Source of the DNA: Calothrix sp. NIES-4105
GTDB lineage: Bacteria > Cyanobacteriota > Cyanobacteriia > Cyanobacteriales > Nostocaceae
Direction of reading: 5' to 3'
Assembly (NCBI RefSeq): GCF_002368415.1
Contig: NZ_AP018290.1
Location: 7,369,717 to 7,433,716 of the forward strand
Length of the DNA stretch: 64,000 bases
The position numbers and the translations under genes were made by a program. Below the pieces are notes generated by a model. It was not told the DNA's origin, did no database searches, and saw nothing but the letters and a program-made list of their open reading frames with translations. The stretch's first letter is position 1. Each line of letters opens with the position of its first letter. This document shows, in pieces, positions 40,768-50,115 of this stretch.

Positions 40768-41808
40768 TTGCAATAGTTTGGTATCCAATAGAAAATTAGT
40801 ACTAAAGTAGAACAGCGCAATTAATATAATCGCAGGTAATGTCACCGCTAATAAATCTCCCGTTTTGTCACCTGATACTTCTATTGCAACAGTAAGCAAA
40901 ATAGCTGTCATCCCGTTTTGATGACCAAACATAATTTTGAGTTTGTTTGCCATCGAGTCTTTTAAAAACAGTACAGCTACTAGTACTTGTGCAACGAAAA
41001 ACATGGAAAATGCTAAAATACCACCTGATAGCCAATCTAAACTAATATTGGTGCATAAAAGACCAATCACCACAACGCTAAAGTAAAAAATGGCAGAAAT
41101 TAATGGTTCTAGTCTTTCTGGTGAAAATGGTCTAAGGAAAAATCCGACGAATGCAGGTAAAAGGAACGAACCTGATATAACGCTATAAATCATCACAATT
41201 ACTAGACAAATAGCTTCAATTGTTGTCTTTACACTGTTACGCAGTAAATTGACCTGTCTGTTGTCTTGATATAATTTGTACGAGTAATAAGCTAATCCAC
41301 AGCTAAGAATATCAGTCGCAATTTTTACTAAGTATTGATTGATATTAGAATCCTGAAAAATGATTACAGGTAGAAAAACATAAAAGGCAAACAATACAGT
41401 AACAGGGTCATCGAAACTAGACCATGCTCGCAAAATAGTTTCAGATTTTCGGCTAACTTGGACTGTTTGAAGTGATTTCGACGCAGCAATTGGGTCTATT
41501 TGGGCAATTACTGTTGCACATAGGTATGCGATAGGCGCCACTTTTGGGCAACACAAAGCCAGAACAAAACCGGGTAAAATAATTTTGACTGGAACACCTA
41601 TACAGATAACTTTAATGACGGAACCTAAACAGCTTTTTAACAAACTTGTATCAATACTTAAAACATTGATATATAGCCCTAATATAATGGCAATATTCAT
41701 CAATATTTGTAAATAGGGAATGCTAGCAACATCTATATTGAGTGTAGTTCCTAGCCAATAAGATGCTAATCCTAAAATTGCCGAGATAATGCTTAATCGT
41801 AATAGCAT
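40753..41808 (-). CDS. Cation:proton antiporter, CPA1/NhaP-like
   Basis: 351 residues with about ten membrane helices. The helix pair with VAPIAYLCATVIAQIDPIAASKSL carries the DP motif for ion binding (usually TDPV, here QIDPIA), and ILRAWSSFDDPVTVLFAF carries a second DDP, the pattern ExxxDD/Pxx of this antiporter superfamily. It is shorter than standard NhaP (~400-500). The last residues LLQRIQR are encoded by the caacgaatacaacgg repeat (40753-40767), so the original C-terminus may have been replaced. It probably exchanges Na+ or K+ for H+ at the membrane. Confidence 0.8.
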   Translation of the reverse strand: MLLRLSIISAILGLASYWLGTTLNIDVASIPYLQILMNIAIILGLYINVLSIDTSLLKSCLGSVIKVICIGVPVKIILPGFVLALCCPKVAPIAYLCATVIAQIDPIAASKSLQTVQVSRKSETILRAWSSFDDPVTVLFAFYVFLPVIIFQDSNINQYLVKIATDILSCGLAYYSYKLYQDNRQVNLLRNSVKTTIEAICLVIVMIYSVISGSFLLPAFVGFFLRPFSPERLEPLISAIFYFSVVVIGLLCTNISLDWLSGGILAFSMFFVAQVLVAVLFLKDSMANKLKIMFGHQNGMTAILLTVAIEVSGDKTGDLLAVTLPAIILIALFYFSTNFLLDTKLLQRIQR

Positions 41809-41863
41809 TATTAATATACCAGCTTCAACATTTTAAATCCTACCATTGTTTTGGTTGTATATA

Positions 41864-41914
41864 AAATTCCCCCTCTTAGTTCTCCCCGCGATTTCGTGGG
41901 GCTAGGGGGAATTT
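41864..41914 (-). terminator. Long hairpin after the NACHT gene
   Basis: aaattccccct pairs with agggggaattt, and inside it tccccgcga pairs with the cgtgggg side. This gives a strong 50-base structure 8 bp beyond the minus-strand stop at 41922. The structure is also a common cyanobacterial repeat. Confidence 0.65.
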
Positions 41915-41921
41915 ATCACAT

Positions 41922-44339
41922 CTAAACACTTAATAAATGCGCGGGTATTTTATCTGTAGGCAGTAGCAAATTATCGATTATTTCTTCGCGTAATTCTTTA
42001 GAAGAATAACTTTCTCCAGAAATACACTCTAATAACAGATAGTTGGCATAAATATATTTTTCTAAAAGTTTGACATCTTCAATATCAAGGTCAACTTTAT
42101 AACCAACATCGAGATACTTTATCATCGCTTGTCGCAAATCTTCTGCCCAGTTTTGCCATTGTAAAGCGGTAGCGTTACTCGATGGATAGCGAAGTTCTAA
42201 GTCGGTTAATGCTTCAACTAAATTAGCCTGGTTTAGTTCTTTAGCTTTTTCAATTGAAACAGCTAACTTTTCCCTGATATCAACCTCAATGTTTTCACTA
42301 ATCTTCAAACGTTCGCGCGTGAAAACGCTCGATTTGTAAAGACTTGTGTATTCGTTGCGCGTAACGTCGTTTGACATATCCACAGCTAATGCGTGAATAG
42401 CAGCTAACCGAGAAATTAGCAAATTTCTGGGTTGTGGAGGAGTCAACTCACCGCGTTTAACATTAAAGTTTCTGATCTCAGTTGCAAATTTGGCAAAAGT
42501 CGAACGGTCGATTTGAATATAACGACTAATATATAAATCCACATCTAAGTCAATTGCCAGATAGTAAGCTCTCCATCCACTAGAATCAATATTTGATGCA
42601 TTTGTCATTCGCTTCAACCAACTCAGCATATTTTGCAAAGCTGGGTTATCTTTGACGATATCGTTAACACATCTAAATATGAGTTTAAGGTACTCATCTG
42701 CATTGCTTAAGCGCTCTGTAATTAGTATAAATACTTCTCGCCATTGCTTAACTGTTAAGTTTTGCTCGACAAAGTTTTTTAAAAAATCAGATTCGCGGTT
42801 TTCAACTATATATTCAGCAGCAAAATATTCCTGAAAAGTCAAGTGCGAAAACGAATATATATTTTTAGCTTGCTGAATTAACAACCCATAATTAGCTTCG
42901 ATTATTTTTAAAGTCTCTTGTGGGTCTAGCTCCGAAGTAATATTTTGCATGAACTGAGAAATTTGCTTTTCTAATTCTCGTTGATGCCATAATACTTTCG
43001 GGGGTTCATAACCAAATCCGCGATAAGCAATTTCACTAAACAAATTAATCTTACGTTTTCGTGATAAATTAAAGCTGGTTCGACGCTCGATTCGACGGCT
43101 GGCATCCCATCTTCTCAATAAAGTATCTACTGCATCTTCATATATTGCGTATCGATTTCCGGCAAAATCATAAGTGTCTTCAAAAGTCAAGCATAAAATG
43201 GTTAGCAATAATGGGTTTGTTGCTAACTCTCTAACCGCATGATTTTCTTCGAGCTTCTTAATAAAAGTGTCACCTATATCATCTTCACCCCTTTCTCGAA
43301 ACCAATTATGAGCAAACTCTTCAATCTCCGCGCGCTCAAAGTCAGCTATTTCAACTTCGGTAAAGTCATTAAAGACGTAATCAGAAGCAGCAGGACGACA
43401 AGTGATTATAAAGCGGTTATCAGGAAATGCATCAATGAAAGCTTCAATATCTCTATAAATATCATAATTATTGCCTTTGACCTCATCTAAACCATCGAGC
43501 ATGATTAAACATTGCCCGTTTTCTAATAAATTACGAACCTTATTTTCACTATTTGGTATACGTTCAACAAATTCTTTGATTACGACATTTGTTAAACTAT
43601 TCGCAAAATTGCCAGAATTTTCTTCATCAAAAATATCTCGCAACCGAATAAAAATTGGTACTATATCTAATGAAGCTTCTGTAGCAAAATTCATCGCTAA
43701 ATACTTTAAAAATGTTGTTTTACCTGCGCCTGGTTTACCTAATATCATCAGTCGGCGATAACGCATCACTGCATCGATTGCAGCAATATGCGTTTCATGA
43801 CCAGCAAATGGAAATCTTTTCAGGTTTTGATTGTCTTCTGGTAATGTATCTGTATCAAGTAAACAACTGATAGTTTGCTGGCGCCGTCCGACAATATCCT
43901 TTAGTATTTGAAATCTTACATAAATATTATTTATCAATACTGGTTCATTCATGTCCAATATTCTCATTGTGCTGCACTTTCGGTACAAGTGCTTCCAGTA
44001 AGGGACTAGCCAATCTGTAACTGCTTCTTTTGGAGCTAGTTGTCTAACAGCTTCTTGATAAGAAGGCTGGTCTAACAATACATAGCACAAATAGTTAAGA
44101 TTTTTTTCCTGCATCTTCGGTGGTACAGCAGCATTAAAAAAAGCGCGAATAGTTCTATCCGCAATTAAATTTTCAGTCGAGCTATCAAATTCTTCTTTAA
44201 AGGCATTATTTAATCTATTAATTAGAGAGCTAGGCGAACTACCAAACTTTTCTGAGTACGCTTGTTTTAACAGTTGAAAAATTTCCTGATCAACTGGAAT
44301 CGCTGCCATTACTTTATCCTCTAGTTTTAACATAATCAT
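41922..44339 (-). CDS. NACHT domain STAND NTPase (putative immune/signalling ATPase)
   Basis: 805 residues. The N-terminal ~130 residues are helical, with no named domain; this may be an effector-associated region. The NACHT NTPase has P-loop LGKPGAGKTTF at ~200-210, Walker B QCLIMLDGLDEV at ~276-286, the sensor region RFIITCRPA, and the winged-helix part LATNPLLLTILCLTFED that is typical of NACHT. The C-terminal ~250 residues are helical and likely to be the sensor/HEAT-like part. STAND ATPases oligomerise on ligand recognition; bacterial NACHT proteins include antiviral ones. It is divergent from a WD40-Roc-TIR gene. Two start codons are possible: 44339, with agagga upstream, or the internal ATG at 44309, also with agagga. 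Confidence 0.85.
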   Translation of the reverse strand: MIMLKLEDKVMAAIPVDQEIFQLLKQAYSEKFGSSPSSLINRLNNAFKEEFDSSTENLIADRTIRAFFNAAVPPKMQEKNLNYLCYVLLDQPSYQEAVRQLAPKEAVTDWLVPYWKHLYRKCSTMRILDMNEPVLINNIYVRFQILKDIVGRRQQTISCLLDTDTLPEDNQNLKRFPFAGHETHIAAIDAVMRYRRLMILGKPGAGKTTFLKYLAMNFATEASLDIVPIFIRLRDIFDEENSGNFANSLTNVVIKEFVERIPNSENKVRNLLENGQCLIMLDGLDEVKGNNYDIYRDIEAFIDAFPDNRFIITCRPAASDYVFNDFTEVEIADFERAEIEEFAHNWFRERGEDDIGDTFIKKLEENHAVRELATNPLLLTILCLTFEDTYDFAGNRYAIYEDAVDTLLRRWDASRRIERRTSFNLSRKRKINLFSEIAYRGFGYEPPKVLWHQRELEKQISQFMQNITSELDPQETLKIIEANYGLLIQQAKNIYSFSHLTFQEYFAAEYIVENRESDFLKNFVEQNLTVKQWREVFILITERLSNADEYLKLIFRCVNDIVKDNPALQNMLSWLKRMTNASNIDSSGWRAYYLAIDLDVDLYISRYIQIDRSTFAKFATEIRNFNVKRGELTPPQPRNLLISRLAAIHALAVDMSNDVTRNEYTSLYKSSVFTRERLKISENIEVDIREKLAVSIEKAKELNQANLVEALTDLELRYPSSNATALQWQNWAEDLRQAMIKYLDVGYKVDLDIEDVKLLEKYIYANYLLLECISGESYSSKELREEIIDNLLLPTDKIPAHLLSV

Positions 44340-44847
44340 TGTTCCTCTAATATAAACCTACTAACGGACATGAATTAATACACTTTTCATACCAAACGCG
44401 CTCTGAAAGCTATTATTTAACTATATTCACCCAATGTGAGCATTCGCCGTAGCTTTGCATAAAAAATAAACGTCTATAAAAAAAGTTATAATGTAAATTC
44501 ATATGTCATCTACCAAACGATTAATATATATTCAAGAAAATCAAGTTGTTATATATTCAGTCTAATCTATTATTTTAGTCAAAAACAGTATCAAAATTAC
44601 ACAATGCCGCTGACTGCCGAAGAATGCCGAAGAATGCCAAAAATGTCAAAGAAAGCAACTAAATAAGCTATTTTAAATAAATTTTAGAAGTTAGTATCAC
44701 TATTTTTCTGTATCTGAATTACAAAAATAAATTGCTATATTAAATACATCTACAAGTCCGACTTTTCACGTTATGTGGAAAACCTAACCCCCTAACCCCC
44801 TTCCCTTATAGGGAAGGGGGAATAGGATTTACCCCCTCTTTTTCTCC
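44340..44847. other. Divergent promoter spacer of the NACHT and TIR genes, left part
   Basis: About 500 bases with no ORF. It contains the direct repeat gccgaagaat (44613-44632) followed by gccaaaaatg, and a perfect hairpin cccccttccc-ttata-gggaaggggg at 44796-44820. The upstream half is AT-rich and should contain the NACHT promoter. Confidence 0.45.
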
Positions 44848-44856
44848 CCTCTTAGG

Positions 44857-45011
44857 CGCTGTGTACACACATTTTTATAATCCTTCTTATATTCCCCCCT
44901 TTGTGCCCTTTGTGACCCTTGTGGTTTATCTCTTTAAGGAACCACAAAGACACAAAGGACACGAAGAAAGAGAAGAAAGGTAGCTTTCAAAAACTTGTGT
45001 GTACACGGTAG
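44857..45011. mobile_element. MITE-like element with 9-bp target duplication (155 bp)
   Basis: The direct repeat cctcttagg occurs at 44848-44856 and again at 45012-45020. Between them is a 155-bp unit whose ends contain the inverted words tgtgtacacaca and tgtgtgtacac. The centre is a second hairpin made of the cctttgtgacccttgtggtt and aaccacaaagacacaaagg words. Removing the unit plus one repeat restores cccctcttaggttccggggt, a sequence found intact in many cyanobacterial spacers. This supports insertion by transposition. Confidence 0.65.
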
Positions 45012-45128
45012 CCTCTTAGGTTCCGGGGTTGGGGGAGAGGTTTTTATTTTCTCTGAATGTAGTATAAGTAATTGGTGCATAAAGATGTGAAGTAAAGATG
45101 TATAAGATATTAGTTAACCGTGAAAACG

Positions 45129-48100
45129 ATGAACAACCAGGAAAACATTGGCGCCATTCCATGTGGTTGGCAATTGGAACGCACGCTTCTAGGACACAAT
45201 GGGTTGATTAGTAGAGTCGAATGGGCGCCGAATGGTACTCTGTTGGCTTCACCGTCGTTTGACCGTACCATCAAGCTTTGGCATGTAGATACTGGTGAAT
45301 GCATCCACACGCTAAAAGGTCACTCAGGACGAGTATGGGCAGTAGCTTGGTCACCAGATAGTAAATTTATCGCTTCTGGGTCAATTGACAATACTGTACG
45401 GTTGTGGCAAACAGATACAGGGGAACTAATACACACGTTTGATACACCTAGCGGTAGCTGCTTCAATATGGCATGGTCCCCCGATGGAGAGTTAATAGCC
45501 GCTGGTGGAATTGGAGACAATTGGTCGATAATTATTGGACATTTCAAAACGCAAAAAAGCCAAATTCTTGAAGGACATACCGGACAAGTAAATAGTGTCG
45601 GTTGGGCGCCGGATGGAAAGACATTGGCATCGGTATCTCACGATACTACGATTCGTTTATGGGATAGAGAAACCCTTGAACTTAAAAGAATCCTGACAGG
45701 ACATTCGGCAGATGTTCATAGCGTTAATTGGGCGCCGGATGGAAAAATGCTTGCTACAGCTTCGCTTGATAACACAATTCGTCTGTGGAATCCTCAAACA
45801 GGGCAAACAATATTTGTATTAGAAGGACATACAGCATCAGTTAATTGTGTCGAGTTTTCTTATGATGGCAAATTTTTGGCTTCTAAATCCTCGGATGGTA
45901 CAGTACGTTTGTGGCGATGCGATACATGGGAAATAGTGACAATATTGCCAGAGGAGACTTTTAGATATTTGCCATTTGGCTTATCTTTTCACCCAAAAGA
46001 ACCAAGATTGGCAACTTTGGGAGAAGCTGACATTGCAGTTCGTGTTTGGAAACTCGACTCCGAAGCTTTATTAAGTCAGTCTCCAGCTAACCCCTCAGAT
46101 TTATATCGAAATGCCAAGGTGGTTTTGGTTGGTGAAAGCGGTGTCGGCAAATCAGGGTTAAGTTTAGTGCTGACAAGTAAAGAGTTTCGTGCTACCGAAT
46201 CTACTCACGGTCGCTATGTTTGGACTTTTGATAAAAAGGAACTTATAGAAAGCGACAACCGCAAAGAATTACGAGAAATATTATTGTGGGACTTAGCTGG
46301 ACAACCTGGTTATCGGCTGATTCATCAGTTGTATCTTAATGAATTGGCAGTAGCGTTAATTGTTTGTGATGCCCGTAGCGAAACAGACCCTTTTGCCGGA
46401 GTATACTATTGGAACCGCGCGCTGCGGCAAGCAGAAAAATTACAGGGAGATTCGGCGCCTTCTTTGAAAAAGTTTTTAGTCACTGCCCGTGCCGACCGAG
46501 GTAGCGTCAGCGTTAGCAAAGTACGTATCGAAGCATTAGTTAAAGAACTTGGGTTTGATGGGCATTTTGAAACTAGCGCCAAAGAAGGGTGGAATATAAA
46601 AGAATTAGCGCAAGCGATTTGTCAAGCTGTTGATTGGGAACATTTACCAAAAGTCATCTCTACAGAATTATTTCAGCGAATCAAGGTTTTTTTGATTCAA
46701 GAAAAAAAAGCGCAACGGCTATTATCTCCAGTCGATGATTTATACCGTTCGTTCGTACAGACAAGCGATGAAAACAATTCCATACAAGCACGCGAAGAGT
46801 TTGAAACTTGTATTCGGCTTGTTGAGTCGCGCGATTTAATTCGTAGACTCAGTTTTGGTAATTTAATATTACTACAGCCAGAATTATTAGATGCTTATGC
46901 CTCAGCAATTATTAACGCTGCTAAAGATGAACCAGAAGGTTTAGGATATATAGCTGAGGAAGATGTGCTTGTTGGTCGGTTCCGGATGCCAAAAGATGAG
47001 CGCATTCCTGATAAACAACAGGAAAAATTACTTTTAATTGCCACAGTCGAGGAATTATTTGCTCGTGAAATTGCTTTACGAGTGCAAACAGACACAGGGC
47101 CTTTGTTAGTATTTCCTTCCCAAATGACGCGCGAATGGCCAGAGGCGCCTGACCCTGAAGGCAAAGCTATAATTTTTGAATTTGAGGGCGCAGTTGTAAG
47201 CATTTATACGACTTTAACAGTACGTTTATCTAGAAGCACTTTCTTCAAATGCCAGGAATTGTGGAAGAATGCCGCTATTTTCGAGGCACAAGTCGGTGGC
47301 AACTGCGGAATTTGGTTGAAACATATTGGTAACATTGACGAAGGAAAAGCCGAATTAACGCTTTTCTTTAAACCACAAGCCAGCGAACAAACACGATTAC
47401 AATTTGAAGAGTACGTACATACCCACTTGAAGCGGCGTGCTTTACCTGAAACTATTAAATATAGACGCATTTTTGTATGTACTGAATGTGATACTCCAGT
47501 GAATGAATTGTATGTTACACGCAGACGAGAACGTGGATTTGACTGGATTAATTGCAGCGTCTGCGATAACACGGTTTCGTTAATCGACATTACCGACAGA
47601 TCAAAAGTAGCAAGCACTGAAATACCTCAACTCATTCCGCAAATGGATAAAGCTGCAGATAAAATGCGTGAGATTGAGACGGCAACTTCTATAATTAAGG
47701 GCAAAGAAGCAACAAATGATTTTGATGTATTTTTGTCTCACAATAGTAAAGACAAACCCTTTGTTGAAGAAATAGCCAACCATCTGCGACAGCGTGGTTT
47801 AAATCCTTGGCTAGATAAAGAAGAAATTCCTCCAGGCAAATCATTTCAAGATTATATAATGGATGGAATTACGCAATCAAAATCTGCGGCTTTTTTTATT
47901 GGCTTAAATGGTTTAGGGGATTGGCAACAAGAAGAATTACGAATTTTAAATAACCGACGAGTCAAAAAACATGTCTCTCTAATTCCCGTTTTATTGCCCG
48001 GTATCACTTATATACCAGACCAGCCTAGTATATTATTATTTCTTAGCGAGTTAAACTGGGTACGTTTTTCTGAAGACGTTAATGAATCAGAACCTTTAGA

Positions 48101-48140
48101 ACAACTTATAGAGGGAATTAAAGGTTTGCACAAAGAATAA
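45129..48140 (+). CDS. WD40 - Roc/COR GTPase - zinc ribbon - TIR protein
   Basis: About 1003 residues. Residues ~10-325 hold about seven WD40 repeats (LKGHSGRVWAVAWSPDSKFIASGSIDNTVRLWQ type). A Ras-like Roc GTPase follows, with P-loop VGESGVGKSG at ~335, the G3 LWDLAGQPGY at ~390 and G4-like VTARADRGS. A COR-like helical part and a CxxC...CxxC ribbon (CTECDTP; CSVCDNT, ~780-815) come next. The C-terminal TIR (~863-1003) reads DFDVFLSHNSKDKPFVEEIA with WLDKEEIPPGKSF and the WQQEELR segment carrying the candidate NADase glutamate. The architecture suggests a sensor, switch and effector in one chain. A GTG at 45120 is an alternative start. It is divergent from the NACHT gene. Confidence 0.9.
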   Translation: MNNQENIGAIPCGWQLERTLLGHNGLISRVEWAPNGTLLASPSFDRTIKLWHVDTGECIHTLKGHSGRVWAVAWSPDSKFIASGSIDNTVRLWQTDTGELIHTFDTPSGSCFNMAWSPDGELIAAGGIGDNWSIIIGHFKTQKSQILEGHTGQVNSVGWAPDGKTLASVSHDTTIRLWDRETLELKRILTGHSADVHSVNWAPDGKMLATASLDNTIRLWNPQTGQTIFVLEGHTASVNCVEFSYDGKFLASKSSDGTVRLWRCDTWEIVTILPEETFRYLPFGLSFHPKEPRLATLGEADIAVRVWKLDSEALLSQSPANPSDLYRNAKVVLVGESGVGKSGLSLVLTSKEFRATESTHGRYVWTFDKKELIESDNRKELREILLWDLAGQPGYRLIHQLYLNELAVALIVCDARSETDPFAGVYYWNRALRQAEKLQGDSAPSLKKFLVTARADRGSVSVSKVRIEALVKELGFDGHFETSAKEGWNIKELAQAICQAVDWEHLPKVISTELFQRIKVFLIQEKKAQRLLSPVDDLYRSFVQTSDENNSIQAREEFETCIRLVESRDLIRRLSFGNLILLQPELLDAYASAIINAAKDEPEGLGYIAEEDVLVGRFRMPKDERIPDKQQEKLLLIATVEELFAREIALRVQTDTGPLLVFPSQMTREWPEAPDPEGKAIIFEFEGAVVSIYTTLTVRLSRSTFFKCQELWKNAAIFEAQVGGNCGIWLKHIGNIDEGKAELTLFFKPQASEQTRLQFEEYVHTHLKRRALPETIKYRRIFVCTECDTPVNELYVTRRRERGFDWINCSVCDNTVSLIDITDRSKVASTEIPQLIPQMDKAADKMREIETATSIIKGKEATNDFDVFLSHNSKDKPFVEEIANHLRQRGLNPWLDKEEIPPGKSFQDYIMDGITQSKSAAFFIGLNGLGDWQQEELRILNNRRVKKHVSLIPVLLPGITYIPDQPSILLFLSELNWVRFSEDVNESEPLEQLIEGIKGLHKE

Positions 48141-48172
48141 ACAGTCGATATTCATATCAATTATTGTGGGAT

Positions 48173-48730
48173 TTAGGAGGATAGTGATACCCGTAGCGAA
48201 ACAAGATTAAATTGGTCAGGGTTTTTGAGAATAAATGCATCCGAATCTTTAATTAAGTCGCCTTTACACTGAATTGGCAAGCGTTCTTGATAGGCTTTGA
48301 CGGCAAGAATATAATCGTGATCAGCGAGTTCGATATGGATAGAACGAAGTTTATCGATAACAACACCAAGAAGCGTGATTTGGAAACGAGAATTGTTTGC
48401 ATTGGGGGTATCAATATGAGTAACAACACCCTGAATAGTGGTATTAGGTGAATTTGTTATCAAATCACCTATTATATCAAGCTGTGACCGATTCTCCGCA
48501 TTTTCCAAAATATTTATAATTTCTGACATGCGAAGAGGATAGTCATCGAAATCTTGGTCTACAGGCAACTGAATTTTGAGCTTGTCCTCCCAGTAGCTAG
48601 CGCGCGTCCAAATAGAGACTTTATTAGGTATTCTCGACCGTTCTTGCCAACCTGTTTTTTGTAAATAGGCTTCAAGCTCCAGTGGTTGAAGATGACTAAG
48701 AACATCGATGTCAGAAATAATTGCTTTCAT
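48173..48730 (-). CDS. Hypothetical protein following the DUF4365 gene
   Basis: 185 residues, starting MKAIISDIDVLSHLQPLELE. It has no recognised domain but a normal globular composition, with the segments WQERSRIPNKVSIWTRASYW and RFQITLLGVVIDKLRSIHIEL. The ATG is preceded by a strong ribosome site (taggaggaacattATG) and overlaps the stop of the DUF4365 frame by 4 bp, so the two are translationally coupled. It probably works with the DUF4365 protein. It converges on the TIR gene, 32 bp from its stop. Confidence 0.7.
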   Translation of the reverse strand: MKAIISDIDVLSHLQPLELEAYLQKTGWQERSRIPNKVSIWTRASYWEDKLKIQLPVDQDFDDYPLRMSEIINILENAENRSQLDIIGDLITNSPNTTIQGVVTHIDTPNANNSRFQITLLGVVIDKLRSIHIELADHDYILAVKAYQERLPIQCKGDLIKDSDAFILKNPDQFNLVSLRVSLSS

Positions 48731-49264
48731 AATGTTCCTCCTAATGTTATTTGTTGCATAAGGCTTTTTAATGTATCTACTGTAAATAAGTTTTCACGAG
48801 GAATATAAACAGTAACGCTTTCAGTATTTGTCGTTTCTGCTTGTCCGCGTAAAGATATCCAGTAAGCACAACGTCTCATACAAAGTTCAGTTTCTGATTT
48901 ATTAATCCATTCCTCCAATAACTCAGGAATTAAAACAACTACTAAAATTCGAGGTACAACGGTTTTTTTCTTTCTTAACTCATTATAATTCTTTATTTTC
49001 AAAGGATACCTAACAGCGTTCTAAACTTAAAACATCAAGCGACGTTGATTTAACCTGTAAGTCTAACTGAGGTTCGTAAAGTGTATCATTAGCTACCGTA
49101 CCAGTAATTGAAATATCAATACCACTTACGTCCAAGACTCTTGAGGATTTTTGGAATGAGTAGCCCGCTGTAGATGCAACAGCATAAATATGAGCATAAC
49201 TATATTCTTCTTTTTGGAGGTTAATGTCCACAAGCGCTTGTCGTTTAATTATATATTTACCCAA
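48727..49264 (-). pseudogene. DUF4365 domain protein, interrupted by a frameshift
   Basis: The first frame (49264 to 49010) reads ALVDINLQKEEYSYAHIYAVASTAGY, then SGIDISITG and LDLQVKSTS, the PD-(D/E)xK-like half of DUF4365 with the D...QxK pattern. It ends at a stop after LSLERC. In the next frame the domain continues without loss: RYPLKIKNYNELRKK, VPRILVVVLIPELLEEWI, RRCAYWISLRGQAETTNTESVTVYIP. Homologous DUF4365 proteins are continuous here, so a one-base change near 49010-49035 splits the gene. It is either a recent pseudogene, a sequencing error or a frameshifting site. The partner gene start overlaps its stop. Confidence 0.75.
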
Positions 49265-49383
49265 GTCTAAGTTACTTTACCTTTTATCTAGGCGCAAACA
49301 AAATAATTATTTTTGGGCTATTACCAGGAAAACAAGCTAAAGCATTAATATTGAACTAGTAAAGAGTATAAATTAAAAATAAT

Positions 49384-49893
49384 ATGCCTAAACACGACGC
49401 ACCGAGATTAAAGAAAATATCTGTCAACTTGCCTTTTGGTATTGGTGGAACAGAATGGGAACCTGATGTTAGCGAAGCAAAAGCTGCTTGGGCATTATAT
49501 GTTGAACTAGTTACCCGCATTGCTATTCAGCCTTTAAGTATTGAGCAAGACCAGGGTTTACTTCGGGAAGCGCTTACTTCTTTACACAGCTTGTTCGCGA
49601 CCACACGTCAAATTCTCCGTGAAGCTGGCCCCAGTATCGGCGCCTCAAAACAGTCAGTAGGCGCCATTGCCATTGCCGTACTCAACCGAGGTTTACGTCC
49701 TTTCTTATCAAAATGGCATCCTTTATTACAAGCTTGGGAAGCGCAGCGTGCGTTAGAGGTAAATCCTGTAGAACACGAGCGTAGCTGGGAAAAAGAAGAA
49801 CAATTACGTTCGGAGTTAGAATTGCTCAGACAAGATTTAGAGCAATATGCTATTGCATTGTCTTTAATTGCAGGTGTTGATTATTACCAGTAA
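49384..49893 (+). CDS. Conserved-looking helical protein, unknown
   Basis: 169 residues, starting MPKHDAPRLKKISVNLPFGI, then GGTEWEPDVSEAKAAWALYVE. It is largely alpha-helical, with a C-terminal heptad-like stretch (EKEEQLRSELELLRQDLEQYAIALSL). It lies next to the DUF4365/TIR block but points the other way. Good codon use and two GGCGCC sites in frame support a real gene. I do not recognise a family with certainty; association with cyanobacterial conflict genes is only positional. Confidence 0.65.
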   Translation: MPKHDAPRLKKISVNLPFGIGGTEWEPDVSEAKAAWALYVELVTRIAIQPLSIEQDQGLLREALTSLHSLFATTRQILREAGPSIGASKQSVGAIAIAVLNRGLRPFLSKWHPLLQAWEAQRALEVNPVEHERSWEKEEQLRSELELLRQDLEQYAIALSLIAGVDYYQ

Positions 49894-50115
49894 TAGCTTG
49901 CAGTTATGGACGGGCAGGGATGCCCATTCCACAAGACTATGCATAAGACTATACAATTCTTCCTTTGTGTCCTTTGTGTCTAAGAAAGCGGGAAATCCTC
50001 CGGATTATGTGGTTAATTCCTATGCACCTCTGTTTTCTCCATGCCTCTGTGGTAAAAAAAATAAATTAGGTTAAATTAGTGTTCTTATAGCCACACGCTT
50101 CGACATTGTAAATAA
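49894..50115. repeat. Spacer with gggcagggatgccc hairpin and ccacagag-type words
   Basis: gggcagggatgccc near 49911-49924 is a short stem with a ttccacaag tail, as at 2053. Further on, cctttgtgtcctttgtgtct and ctctgttttctccatgcctc with tgtggtaaa are decayed members of the ccacagag family. No gene was seen. Confidence 0.45.
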
